64,000 nt of DNA from Nematostella vectensis. Its lineage: Eukaryota; Cnidaria; Anthozoa; Actiniaria; Edwardsiidae. The position numbers and the translations under genes were made by a program. Location: NCBI RefSeq assembly GCF_932526225.1, contig NC_064040.1:2971181-3035180 (forward strand), given 5' to 3'. Shown here piece after piece: positions 32,501 to 42,487 of the stretch (within the stretch, counting starts at the first letter, position 1; each line of letters starts with the position of its first letter). Under the pieces are notes generated by a model. The model ran no database searches, was not told the origin of the DNA, and saw only the letters and a list, made by a program, of their open reading frames with translations.

Positions 32501-34894
32501 AAAATATCGATTAAATCTTCTTTTTGAGATGTTCGTAAGCAATCTGTGAATTTAAGACATGAGGAGTTCTGACATCTTATCTGTAAAACAAGGTTGCCAG
32601 GTGATGTCTCCTGTTTTCAAAGAATCCAATAAAAAGCTGCCCGTATAATGATAGCAGATGACGCTTGTTGTACAAATGATATTGTTATGCAATCTAAGAC
32701 GATGAAAGTGGGTGAATAGCATAATTATCACGCGTAACTTGTCATTGGTACATGTGGATAAAGATGGTATCTTACAAGACTGAGAAATATCCCCGAAACA
32801 ACAAGGGACGAAATTTAAAAAAAGAGTGTAAGCCAATTGGTAGTACAATGTGCATTGCCAGACAAAGCTGAAGACGTTCCAAATTATTAAAGTTTTCAAA
32901 TTATTAAAGTTTCATCTTCAGTAGCGGATCTAGGTGGAGGACTTAAGGGGTTTAACCCCCCAACCCTTTTTGGCTGTCAAAAGCATACGGGCATCGTGTC
33001 AGAAAGAGGTCCCCTGAGGGACCGACCACTTGATATCTGACGGGTTACATATGGTTTTCCTGCTCGATATTTTGCGTGCCCTAATGGGTTTTTTCTACTT
33101 TTTTTAAATGTCGCTTTGTCATGAAGCCAAAGACTGCTTGTTCGACTTTTTGAGGATTTCGGATCGCTCGAATTGTTTTCAGAATTTAACTGTCAATTAG
33201 CAAATTGTAGGTCCCTAAATTCGAGTTCCTGTTGTTTACTTTTTTTCTATTACGAAGGTTGTCTCGAAACACGAAAATTTAATTCACTCTCTCGCTGAAA
33301 AAAGATATCATTAAATTGTTAAATGACTAACTGGTCACGTCTCAATCTAGGTCAACATCATCCCGAAGGCGTGATGCTTTAATCATTTTGAGCTTACACA
33401 TGCAAGTTTTGTTATCAAGTCATGTACTCCCCCCAGGCAAATTATCTTGGCCTTTTCCCTGACCTCAGCGGCGTAGCCAGGATTTTCTCCTGTATTTTAG
33501 ATAATGTCTCATCTATTTACTGTATTTTTGGCTAAAAGAAGGGGGGCCCTTTGGCCACCCCCAGGCTACGCCCTTGGACCTGTTTACAAAAAAAAGGGGG
33601 TGAGCACTTTCGCCTCCGTTTAATATAATGAAGATATGCCGCTTATACTTAACGTAAATTCCCATATTGCGTCTCGTAGCCTAGATTCGTTAGCTTTCGT
33701 TAACATAAATGACTTTCCATATTGCGTCTTGTAGCCTAGATTCGTTAGCTTTCGTTAACATAAATGACTTCCCATATTGCGTCTTGTAGCCTAGATTCGT
33801 TAGCTTTCGTTAACATAAATGACTTTCCATATTGCGTCTTGTAGCCTAGATTCGTTAGCTTTCGTTAACATAAATGACTTCCCATATTGCGACTTGTAGC
33901 CTAGATTCGTTAGCTTTCGTTAACATAAATGACTTCCCATATTGCGTCTTGTAGCCTAGATTCGTTAGCTTTCGTTAACATAAATGACTTCCCATATTGC
34001 GTCTTGTAGCCTAGATTCGTTAGCTTTCGTTAACATAAATGACTTCCCATATTGCGTCTTGTAGCCTAGATTCGTTAGCTTTCGTTAACATAAATGACTT
34101 CCCATATTGCGACTTGTAACCGAGACTCGTTAGCTTGCGTTAACATAAATGACTTCGCATATTGCGACTTGTAGCCGAGACTCGTTAGCTTGCGTTAGCT
34201 GAACTCCGTCTCCGACGGAATGATAATGCATAAAAGAACTATACAGAAAGATAATAATTTTAAAAATCCAGACATTTTGACTTGTTTACATAAACAGGTG
34301 TAAATAGGTCTGGACCCGCAAGAGAGAACGACAGTCTAAGCCCGGCGTCATCGCCAGCATGTGTAGCATGCGTTATTTATGATGCATATCTAAACTTTTT
34401 CAGTATGAAGTTCAACTTTGTCTACTTTTGGAACTTGGTACTCGAAAAGCTCTACGGCTTCGCCCACGGTTTCCCAATAACCCCATCTTTCACTCCGACT
34501 TCCTGACTCGAACTTCACCCTTATGTAAAAAAATATGAACCAATAAAAAACGAGAGAGATCTTAAGCTACAAACTAGAAAGCCTGTGATTACCTTAAGTG
34601 TGGAGGAGTATGCTCACACAAGAACGGGTTGGTCAGAAGACAACGTTTGCTATTGTTTAGAGGGGAAGCCTTGAACCTGTACAGGGTTTGAGCTTAAATC
34701 CCCTTCTTTGATTTTTTTCGGCAGACAATTCTTACCTGGTCCAGACAGTTAGCGTAACATCTCGCTTTTCTCAAGACCTTTTCATTAGTGAACCCCAAAA
34801 CGTCAGCAATAGGGAAACAGCACAGCGCAACCGACAGGAGAATCAGCATTGATGAACACAAGGAGTTAAGCGCGTTTAGCTTACCGAGAAGCAT
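16732..34894 (-). CDS. Receptor tyrosine kinase with FN3-like ectodomain (gene A), 30 exons
   Basis: Exons 5' to 3' (plus coordinates): 34736-34894, 31695-31796, 31062-31313, 30643-30805, 29724-29834, 29398-29480, 29230-29292, 28238-28298, 28112-28156, 27705-27916, 27315-27374, 26823-26886, 26373-26551, 25880-25936, 24941-25007, 24159-24379, 23920-23976, 23664-23733, 23081-23424, 22876-22929, 22676-22745, 22235-22388, 21573-21793, 21146-21330, 20279-20371, 19575-19790, 19069-19280, 18365-18405, 17567-17663, 16732-17296. All junctions are GT/AG and all phases match: 4278 nt, 1425 residues. Order: signal peptide, Cys-rich segment 54-110, six FN3-like modules to about 831, TM 847-869, kinase about 898-1270 with a roughly 100-residue insert, tail to 1425. 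The split kinase and catalytic-loop type place it near the PDGFR/VEGFR/FGFR/Tie group; the FN3-only ectodomain resembles proteins often labelled Tie-like in invertebrates. Ligand unknown. Exon borders are read by eye and a few could differ. Confidence 0.92.
17354..17663. repeat. tandem duplication of exon 29 plus microsatellite
   Basis: The phrase agcttRagcag recurs at 17354, 17480 and 17618. Each unit of about 126-138 bp holds the exon 29 tail, a poly-C/(CA)n run and catctgctgcccatta. The copy at 17427-17497 still encodes [13 protein letters not shown]-like sequence but has lost the acceptor and first codons and has a weaker donor (gtgatt), so it is an exon relic, not an alternative exon. 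Confidence 0.9.
17567..17663 (-). CDS. gene A exon 29: kinase C-lobe
   Basis: 97 nt coding [20 protein letters not shown] then [12 protein letters not shown], the usual RTK helix F-G segment. Acceptor caaacag, donor CT|gtgagt. A truncated copy lies about 130 bp downstream (17427-17497). Confidence 0.93.
17815..18345. repeat. degenerate 14-16-bp repeat (cacgctatc) in gene A intron 28
   Basis: More than 30 variants of tatcacgctatcagtg. On the coding strand it begins about 20 nt after the exon 28 donor and fills most of the intron. Confidence 0.9.
18365..18405 (-). CDS. gene A exon 28: 41-nt micro-exon
   Basis: Flanked by ttttcacag and gtacgt, it encodes [14 protein letters not shown], kinase subdomain IX/helix F. 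With the 2-nt and 1-nt overhangs of its neighbours it fills exactly the gap between SQSDV and GTPYP. It is far too short for simple ORF finding. Confidence 0.92.
18490..18930. repeat. 37-bp minisatellite, about 12 copies
   Basis: Units of gaaagatgaggtgttgaact plus ggagggggtagaggaga. One strand is almost pure purine in half of each unit. Located in gene A intron 27. Confidence 0.95.
18946..19120. repeat. three copies of exon 27 tail and donor (55 bp)
   Basis: The real exon 27 end (19069 upward) and its donor gtgagtatta are followed in the intron by two further near-identical 55-bp copies, of which the most distal has diverged. The phrase gtgaaagcctgatcaaag occurs in each. Confidence 0.92.
19069..19280 (-). 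CDS. gene A exon 27: catalytic loop and activation segment
   Basis: HRDLAARN (His1131-Asn1138, catalytic Asp1133), DFG 1151-1153, and an activation loop [20 protein letters not shown] with two Tyr, followed by [17 protein letters not shown] in the catalytic loop and LPLKWM identify a receptor-type tyrosine kinase, with all residues needed for activity. Donor GAT GT|gtgagt, phase 2. Confidence 0.95.
19575..20371 (-). CDS. gene A exons 25-26: acidic kinase insert
   Basis: Residues 1019-1121. Exon 25 (20279-20371, 31 codons) begins [18 protein letters not shown]. Exon 26 (19575-19790, 72 codons) begins [10 protein letters not shown], contains a strongly acidic run ([10 protein letters not shown]), and ends with helix [14 protein letters not shown]. 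Two Tyr (RVYVN, SLYTGD) could be phosphorylated docking sites as in PDGFR-class inserts; YVN is a Grb2-like Y-x-N motif (known consensus; use here is inferred). Confidence 0.87.
20455..21190. repeat. 57-bp array made of exon 24 tail + 5' splice site, 13 copies
   Basis: Each unit, on the coding strand, has gaccttctRcactacttgag, gaaaggggaaag-type exon sequence and an intact gtaataac donor. The first unit is the real exon 24 end. Some units are 63 bp through an inserted atatac. In the exon frame each intron copy meets a TAA 9 nt after its donor. Confidence 0.95.
21146..21793 (-). CDS. gene A exons 23-24: kinase N-lobe
   Basis: Exon 23 (21573-21793): juxtamembrane [10 protein letters not shown], Gly-loop GEGAFGKV at 906-913, then a loop of about 30 basic residues longer than usual between beta2 and beta3, and VAIKML with the ATP-binding Lys953. 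Exon 24 (21146-21330): helix C FLKEI with Glu970, [12 protein letters not shown], and the gatekeeper-hinge region [18 protein letters not shown]. Its last codons and donor are the seed of the 57-bp repeat in intron 24. The exon 24 acceptor (ttcaattcag) has a weak pyrimidine tract; frame and homology still support it. Confidence 0.88.
21815..22145. repeat. 31-bp array with CRE palindromes, 11 copies
   Basis: Units of about 31 bp (agatgacgtcacatgaagca plus gggtatgggta) in gene A intron 22, within about 25 nt of the exon 23 acceptor. Eight of the eleven units keep perfect TGACGTCA; three have one change. Confidence 0.95.
22235..22388 (-). CDS. gene A exon 22: transmembrane helix
   Basis: After [13 protein letters not shown] comes a 23-residue hydrophobic helix ([20 protein letters not shown] then WYV; residues 847-869) and a stop-transfer HRRRE. 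This fixes topology: N-terminus outside, kinase inside. Phase 1 in, phase 2 out. Confidence 0.92.
22676..27916 (-). CDS. gene A exons 10-21: four FN3 modules, three exons each
   Basis: Residues 347-831. Four successive modules use the same exon triad: lengths 212/60/64, 179/57/67, 221/57/70 and 344/54/70 nt, always phase 1-0, 0-0, 0-1. Each starts with a Pro-rich linker ([28 protein letters not shown]), has a W strand ([34 protein letters not shown]), a Y-x-V-x-Y strand (YEVKYG, YTVKYK, YSISYS, YIIRYE) and ends in a (V/I)TP- or VKAV-type strand. This repetition of exon pattern shows growth by duplication of a three-exon cassette. Several NxS/T sites fit an extracellular location. Confidence 0.85.
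24415..24600. repeat. ATC/ATCATT-rich microsatellite block
   Basis: Clusters of (atc)n separated by ataacaaccattatcatt, a compound repeat in gene A intron 15. Open frames on minus (MMIMVV-type) are artefacts. Confidence 0.9.
27120..27290. other. C-rich repeat-like stretch in gene A intron 11-12
   Basis: Two C-runs flank ccaggggcgaggctgtgtcc and an AT-rich segment. It resembles an old dispersed element; no coding content. Confidence 0.3.
28112..31313 (-). CDS. gene A exons 3-9: membrane-distal FN3-like modules
   Basis: Residues 88-346. Exons 3-4 (252 and 163 nt) form module 1, with the FN3 B-strand-like [10 protein letters not shown] and a later TFTFVVVTL strand; gene B has the same pair (255 and 163 nt) with [11 protein letters not shown]. 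Exons 5-9 form a second, more divergent module starting [13 protein letters not shown], again matched in gene B by an exon of identical 111 nt. [10 protein letters not shown] in exon 6 is its WxxP-type strand. Exons 8-9 carry Cys (SNC, GCR, SLCY) that may form extra disulfides. Domain type is by visual strand pattern, so the exact number of FN3 folds is uncertain. Confidence 0.78.
28530..29219. repeat. 15-bp minisatellite, about 46 copies, gene A intron 7
   Basis: Units aggactcaataggcc / aggactcaatagacc alternate irregularly. On the coding strand the array starts about 10 nt after the exon 7 donor. The 15-bp period keeps several frames open on both strands (DSIGQ, LNRPG, SPGLL pentapeptides); these are not genes. 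Confidence 0.97.
29510..29690. repeat. 27-bp degenerate repeat, about 6 copies
   Basis: Variants of gaaacaggggcgtgtctaga followed by gaacaac, in gene A intron 5. Confidence 0.85.
30277..30650. repeat. 123-bp tandem copies of exon 4 tail region
   Basis: tctgctgaag starts at 30298, 30421 and 30544; the related tctgcagaag in exon 4 is at 30648. Each intron unit thus carries a diverged copy of the last codons of exon 4 and the junction, followed by about 90 bp of intron-type sequence. Confidence 0.85.
31695..31796 (-). CDS. gene A exon 2: Cys-rich segment
   Basis: 34 residues (54-87) with seven Cys, in a pattern like C-x4-C-x2-C-x3-C-x9-C-x3-C. Gene B encodes the same stretch on two exons (58479-58532 and 60839-60895), so an intron was gained or lost between the paralogs. 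Phase 0 at both ends. Function unknown; likely a disulfide-bonded N-terminal knot. Confidence 0.85.
31797..34735 (-). other. gene A intron 1
   Basis: A 2.9-kb intron. It contains a repeat-like segment near 32925-33010 (agtagcggatctaggtggag with C-rich text) and another near 33465-33560, then a 55-bp minisatellite. No exon seen within it. Confidence 0.6.
33660..34200. repeat. 55-bp minisatellite, about 10 copies
   Basis: Units of cccatattgcgtcttgtagc, ctagattcgttagctttcgt, taacataaatgactt. The first and last two copies carry substitutions; the central ones are nearly identical. Confidence 0.95.
34736..34894 (-). CDS. gene A exon 1: signal peptide
   Basis: 53 residues starting at the ATG at 34894. 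A hydrophobic core ([20 protein letters not shown]) marks a signal peptide; [11 protein letters not shown] follows, matching KARCYAHCIEE of gene B exon 1 with both Cys conserved. Donor CAG|gtaaga, phase 0. A splice acceptor ttttgcag at 34911 suggests 16 nt of 5' UTR in this exon and a separate upstream UTR exon. Confidence 0.85.
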
Positions 34895-35899
34895 GTCAAG
34901 CGCTAGAAACCTGCAAAATAAGAGTCAGATAAACCTTCTTATAACCTTCCTTAAAACCTTCTTCTCTAGGAATGGGATGGGAAGGGACAAGCTTTAATAT
35001 CCCTGGAACTTTCTAGGGGCAGATGCCATGTTTCTGCTATATGTCTTTTCTAAATACCACTGGAATGAGCAGGCGCCCACGATGACAGTCTTCCTGTTTT
35101 TAAATGCAATATGTAAAGTATGGAATGACACGGTCTGTGATCAAAATTGAAGGACACTTAAATAAAATGGCTATATTATTTTTTCTTAGAAATAGATGAG
35201 AAATAAGAATCAGCCAAACAAATTTTAGCCCCAAGAAACGGGCTTTCGCCTCTAGCTATATGTAATTAAACAGAGAAAAACCGCACACCATTCCGCTGCT
35301 GTGTCCGGCGGTAATTCAAACAAAGTGACCAACTAATGGCTTCTGAGTGAAATTTGAATATTTTTTTTTACCTTTTTCGCATTTATGTCACTGTGAATAG
35401 CTGAGTAGAGCAAGATTTTTTCATTACAAAAAATAACATTACAGCCTTTTAACAAAAAAGCAATCTGTATTTTATACTTTAAAGCTTTAAAGAAGTGAAT
35501 TAATTAGAATGAAATCAAGAATACAATGGAAAAGTTTAAATGAGAGCTTGATTCTACCTCAATCTAGAGAAGTTGGATTGGTAAAAAGACCACTGGACAC
35601 CTTAATTTAGCTCGGCATTCTGTTTTTATAAAACGCTAATTGAATACTTGTTTTATGTCTTTACCTATAATACCTTTGATATATCATTCAATTTTAAGAA
35701 TTCTATTTTCAATAATTATAAGAAAGTGTTTTAGAGGCCATCTTTAGGGCAATTTCGTTCCCTAGAAAAATGATAAACTGCTATAAGCATTCTGTAACCG
35801 TTCAGCTCAAACGGTTCGACGGTAGCGAAGGCAATAGACTGCAAATAGTTTTAATGTAAAGACTTTGCGAGATATCTCCTTACGAATCTACTAACGCAA

Positions 35900-35928
35900 C
35901 AAGATAGAACAAAATAGTTCTACTTACC
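35900..35928 (-). other. possible 5' UTR exon end of gene A
   Basis: On minus, CATCTGATG|gtaagta gives a strong donor whose exon would end at 35928 and could join the acceptor at 34911. The 5' limit cannot be seen; the coordinates mark only the exon tail. There is no coding evidence. Confidence 0.3.
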
Positions 35929-38051
35929 ATCAGATGATATGGTGTAAAGAACTTCCGCTGTGCTTTTTCTTTGATGTGGAGTAATAAATTTTCGCACTTT
36001 TTCGTCTACGCAAAAAAATGTGAATTACGGTGAATTTGCGGTGGTAGAATCGTAGTCTAAACTTTCAAATCACCCTGAAAAATTAATATTGACCAAGTAA
36101 GAATTTTCATAAGAACTTTTAGGTGAGGACCAGATGAATTGTGATATGCTCCTCTAAATTACACACTTGCTATTATAGCTCAACGATGCTAATAATACAA
36201 GAGAAACTGAAATATGAAATTATGAGAAGGGCATTAGGGCGCGAATAGCAACAAATTAACATTGTCATCAATTATTTCCCTAGTCAAGGCCATGATTGAA
36301 TTTTTCCGATCGACTACATAACAATTTTCTTTCTTGATCAATTTTCTTATTCGATTTGTGACCGATTATAGCATTCGTGCCAATTGAATATTTTATTGGC
36401 AGTTTAATCGTGTCACAAATTCGACAATCCATTTTGTTGTTTATTTTACCAAGAGATATTGAAGATGCAAATAGCCTGAACAACCTGCTGCTCACAATAG
36501 GACAGTATGGATTTGGTATAAAAAAAAAGAGAACAGTTAAAAACCTAAAGACGAAAAAATCACTGGGGCAAACAAACAAAAATAACAGTCTTGCGGACGC
36601 CGAATCCAATTCTATTTCGCACTTCAATGCAATCTCCGCGGGGTCTTTTGGTTATTTTTTTCAATGCAGCGGATGTCGTGATTTGGATTCACCGACACAA
36701 TGGTATCTGACACAGGGAGATAACGGGAATCTATTACCAGTAAGTGTTATGGCAATAAGACGACAAAAAGCGACTTTGCAATACACCTGTTATAGTACAT
36801 AACATCTTTGCGCCTTGTACGAGCAAGGATAGCGATTATTTGAGTAGCTGAAAACCTCCAAGCATCGATACCTAGTGCAGGGGATGACTACGTACTCTAA
36901 TAGTGAATAATAACTTAACTGTGAATGAAGAGATAATAGATATAATCAGTTGATCAATTATACACAGGTCATCTTTCATGGTACGTGCCGATCACCAAAG
37001 GGCTATAAATTAATAAGTCTAAGGTTTTACTATGGAAATTATATCCTATTAGACTTAACCTGCCCCGACGGTTAAGCTGAACAATTACGATTATCCAATT
37101 CATTTAAGCACACAAACTATATTACTGCGAGCCTAAGACAAAGAGAGACCTTGCTCAGTATATTCAACGTTTGATTAGACTAGGTCATTTCGAATCTCAT
37201 CATTCCCAAGGATAACAAACTAACCTTTAAGATCCTTTCCTTGCGCATAAGGAGATTAAACGTATTAAGTCTCTCATCGAAAATACATGGGGTGATTTCG
37301 AAACTCCTCAGAAAAGACTCGCCAATCAAGAGCCATTGTAAACTGTCAATCACTTTGAGGGAGGAGCCAATTCAAATGTAACCCTGGGATATTTGGTCAA
37401 ATTATCTCCAAAAATAGAAAAAGCTTTATGATATCACTCGATTTCTCAAAGATTTTTTCCTATATTACATATATAACATGGAAGTCGCAAGTCAAAAGCA
37501 TTGTGAACACTTTGCAGGCTTTTTAATGCTACACAACCTTCCCGTGCTCTCTCTGTCGCGTCGCATAGAAAACAGCGAAGCGTGAATAATCGATTCAAAA
37601 TGATGCCGTCTCCGTAAGCCTGCTTTGTGGCTCTAGGTTAGCTTGACAACTCGTCAGATGATAATATCCACATTGCAGTATCAAACAAGCGTCAACTCCG
37701 CGCATAATATGAGAAAAATAATAGCATGCTTGCTGCACAGAAATGGAAATGGCTTAATTCTATGTAAATAACATGATTAAATAAGAAATTGTAAAGTTCA
37801 GAAAATCGCTATCAAAGTATGCAGATACACAATGTATAGAAGCACCAAAAACTTGCCGCTACTTGCTATACTAGCGTACGTAATAGGGAGATCCGTTTTC
37901 CACAATTTTCATAATCATAATAGATTCTTATTCTTGTTTAACATAATATTTTGTACTCCTATGTAAGCCTTGAAAACTTGTACCTTTGTGCATTTTTTAA
38001 AAGAGGTTGTGTCACCATCTGCGCATGGGATGACAAGACGCTAGATGTCTT

Positions 38052-38180
<129 letters not shown>

Positions 38181-40121
38181 AGAATGTAAAGACCATGCAA
38201 GAATCCAAAGAACGTGTTACACGAGGAAATTTTCCCTGCAACTTGAAATGCAACGATGAAGAAATCAAATACCGGTTGCAGAGGCATAAAACACAGTGCA
38301 ATTCTTCTCGCAAATTTTGAGAAAAGTAGAAACCATTTGTACCTTCTTACAACTTGCAAAACTAAAAATACCTTGTAATTTTTAAAAGGGGATGCAACTT
38401 ATAAACAATTTTGCGACTCTCAACACAACAAAAATTGCGTTGCGAGTCGCCTCGTGTAACATGGCCTTACAGAAGAAGGAAAAAAGGTCTAGAGAGATTT
38501 TTTAAAGGATATTGTTAACAATTTTGGTACTGATAACGCTCGTATAATCAAAATGCCCCTCCGTACATCCAATTTAAGATAAACTGATCTTATAAGAAAG
38601 GATATGAATAGACTTGGTAGAATTCTCATATGTTGGTCAGTTTATTTACGAAAATTGCCAAGGACCTTGTTTGTTGAAAATTCGGTGTAAATCAATGGAT
38701 TCCTTGACTGGCAACAAATTAGGCATAATCCTCGTCTGCGCATTAAGTATTGTAAACATAAACTCACGAAGCCTTTTATGACTTTCATCTTTAAAGTAAA
38801 ATGATGGTCAAAAAACATTTATTTAAAAAATGCTTATTGTTTTCCCTAATTTTATAAGAGCATAATAAGTCTTCAGAAAACATTTACTTTTACTCTTTCA
38901 GAAGGAACAGCGTTGTCTTGGGTAGTTCCTAACGCTTATTGCTAAATTTAAGAGTCCGTCTCGGATAAGCCTTGTGGTTCCCTACGGGCCCTCCTTGTCA
39001 CTCTGTATAAAAGCATAATTATTATCTTTAATTTAAAAAATGTACTTTTAGTGACAAAAAGTAAACTGAAACTGACTTTAAGATAGGACAAGGGTAGTAT
39101 TAGCGCAATGACTAACCACATTGATAGGAGCTTTCAATGCAAAAAAAAACAGATTTTTCATGAAAAATGAAATGAAGGGGTGTTTAATGTTGATTGAAAA
39201 GTAAACAGCTTTTAGCCAGCTGTCATTTCTCTTTTAGTAACAAAAAAAGAATATAATTTTTGAGGCGGATATTTCGATATCAAGGAGCTCTGCGAGGGAG
39301 ACAAAGTTATTGAGCTTTCTCCCAAAATACATCAAAGTTATTCAATTCATTCCAAAAATCTAAATCAATCAACTCGCAAAACGAGCTGTTAGCACAACGT
39401 CTTTTTATAAAACAAACAATAAACTAGAAACCAAAATACGAATATATGTATTTTCAGAGACAAAACCTTTTTTATTTTTGCTTTTTTTTCTAAAGATTTA
39501 AGGTTGATGTTAATGGCTACAAGTGTTTTCTTAATCTTAGGAGTCGCATTTCTCTTGCTCATATATTATAATCATTACGAAATAAAACACAGACAGCGAG
39601 TCATACCGTTCAGTGGGGTGTATCAGGCTTAAGTTTGCTGAAACTTTTCATTTTTAAATATGATGTTTTTGCTATCTCAAGCACACATTGACTTTACCTT
39701 AGTAAGTAACCACTGAACAGCCAAAAAAATGTGTCAATGTCGCTTGCGTAAGAATAAGTCACTTGTGATGAAATTATCTCCCTTCTTGCTCGCGGAGCGT
39801 ATTACAGAACACAAGTGACGATTAATCACAATTTGAAGTGGTGGAAGAGATGGCAAGCCAAGATAAACCAACAGAACGGTAAATATTTGACTCTACGATG
39901 ACGTCTGAGGTCTTATGCCATCCCGTCTTGTCTACGCTTGGATAAAGTGATTTTATTTCTTCTTGAATAAGCTTTATCGCGTGGTGATATTGAAACAGAG
40001 GAAGCGTATTTTTATGATACAAGTTCGTGTTTCTTACTATTAAGGTCATTATTCATCCACTGATTTCAGGTCCGTCTCAGATAGAGCGGACAGCTGATAT
40101 ATTTGCCTATGCAACTAGCCC

Positions 40122-40161
40122 CCAACCCCCCCCCCCCCACACACACACACACACACACACT
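40122..40161. repeat. poly-C then (CA)n microsatellite
   Basis: C-run followed by about 11 CA units. The same C-run/(CA)n composite accompanies the exon 29 duplication at 17495-17532. Confidence 0.95.
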
Positions 40162-42487
40162 CTTCCTCCCTCCCTCCCTTCCTAACTGAGAACAAGGCTA
40201 TGTCCATCCTATCTTCTTTGTGCGCGCTATACTACATGGGATTGGTAGAACTTTGGAGGCAAATCTAAAAGGCTGTAGATGTAATTTTTATATTATTTTA
40301 AAATAAAAAAAATCTTAACCTTACAGCTTGGTAAACCAAGCAATAAAAGTTACCGGTAGTCAATAAAACAAACTTGTATTTGTACACTTGTTCTACCGCT
40401 TGGAGCGGATACGGAATATAGCAGACGGAAATATAATATATGCACTATTTTCGCTCGTAATTTTCCTGATTCGTTATGGACAAACCTCTAACTATATACC
40501 TTCTACTGCATACGATATTCTCATATTATCTGTTATATTCCAAAACGGGTATATATTCTTCACATGGAAAATTCCAAAAGAAAGGCAATGAATGGCCACG
40601 ATGATGGTATTTATAATATTATTTAATGGTAATTATAATAACAATAAATAATGATGGTGGTGATGATGATGACACAAATCAGTGCGCGCCTCGAGGCGAG
40701 CCTCGAGTTATCGGACTAAATATATTAAAAATTAAGAATTTGAATTATCCGCCGAGTTTGTGTTAACGAGGCCTCTCTGATGATAACCTTCAAGCGTTAC
40801 ATGTATCTTCTGCCAATTCATCGAGATTTATCAGCTGTTTACTGTATGGCTCTTAAAAGAAAGTCAGTGATCCTCGCGCACTCGGAGACTCGAACGAAAA
40901 TATAAACATGATAAGAGATTTTTCAAGAGGGGTAACAACCCCACGCCAACCATGACAAATATCACTAAACGGTGTCCCGGATGTTTATTTTGCACCAGGA
41001 GAAATGTTGTTCCAAATGACATAAATTTCGAAACCACTTCAAGATTATGTCGAAGAAACATATTGCATGGTATGAAGTATTATAAACTCAATAATCGTAT
41101 ATGCTAGAGGTTGCGGAAGATGGATATCCATTATCACGTGTGAGCAAACAAGATTCGAGTCAAAAAGGAAATTAAAACGCGAGAAAAGTGTAGGATTGAA
41201 TCAAATAAACTAGAGCTGTTAAGAGGATGAATGGAAGCATAGTCAGGCTAGATACAAGGATTACACGTACCATTATCCGTATCTTGACATAAATTCCCCC
41301 CTTCCCCATATCCCCCACCTGAGCATAAGGGAAATGATCATTCTCCCTCTCCCTATCTTTTTAGGGTATAAAATTTCAACCAACAGCTATTCCTCAGGGA
41401 GTTGAAGAATTTTTCGGTTTTTGCTATCTCTTAGGTTATAAAATCTGACCAACTGCTATACCTTAAAGGGTGTTTAACGGGGTTTTTTTATTCTGTTATC
41501 ATTTCTATTCAGCGGTTTTTCATGTCAAGAAAATCCAGCCCAAAATTGTCGTTTTTGTCAAACGCGGTCACTTCCATATAAGGAAACTAATATATTCCTT
41601 ATTTGGGAAATCTGCATGATTCTTGTCATTTTTAAGGTGAGCGTACCCCAGGGGCTTCGTAAACTTTATGACTTGTAACCAGAAGAAAAAAACAGTTACT
41701 GTCACCATCTTTAGCAGTCTGAAAAGAAACTAAATTTCCTCGGTACCTGAACGACAACGTTTTCTTCATATGTCCGATTCTGCTATTTTTGGGGGGGTTA
41801 CAAATCTCTTAGACAACACCCAATTTGCCATCTCTTAGGGGTACGAATTTCTGTTGAACACACCCAAAGATAATCCCGTCTATTTTTATCTGAACCCCCC
41901 CGCCCCCTCCGATTTCCTAGAAACAAAAGTTTCTGTAAAAATTTGATTGATTGTTCAAAATAAAATAAAAACCACACAAACGAAAGACGAGTCCTCAAGT
42001 CGAGTTTGAAGAAAAAAGGTAAACTTCTACCAAATCGGCAGCCGAGATTCGGACGCGCTCGCAACACCCACCAATTAGCATGCACGTTGTCAACTTTTGA
42101 TATTACCTTGTTTTAGTACAACTTGACAAATCAATAATAAAGGAGGTTTCAAAATGGAAAAAAAGACTGGATTTTGTGAAATGTGAAATAAAACTTGGTA
42201 TGCTTGCAGTTACTTTCTGACGCGTATATTTTGCTGCTGATCCTTTATTTACAGGTCACACAGAGTTATGGGAATAAAAACCTGTTTTAAACACAAGTGA
42301 AAGACTGTACCTGTTTTAAAGCTATATTTAGCATCTTTCACTCCCATCTTTATGTAAGAAATGGCTCCCCAAGCCTAGAACATAAGCATTAAAACGTATA
42401 TATAGGAAGATTTTTTTAAGACCAAAAAGCATTTATTTATCAAAGGCAATTAAAATCGGCAACCTTTAGCCTAAGCATGCTTGAAAC

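Noticed and set aside
36280-36802. Overlapping 141-residue (+) and 115-residue (-) frames
   Set aside because: No recognisable motif, and the two overlap antisense in AT-rich DNA. Could be a lineage gene or element piece, but I cannot support it.
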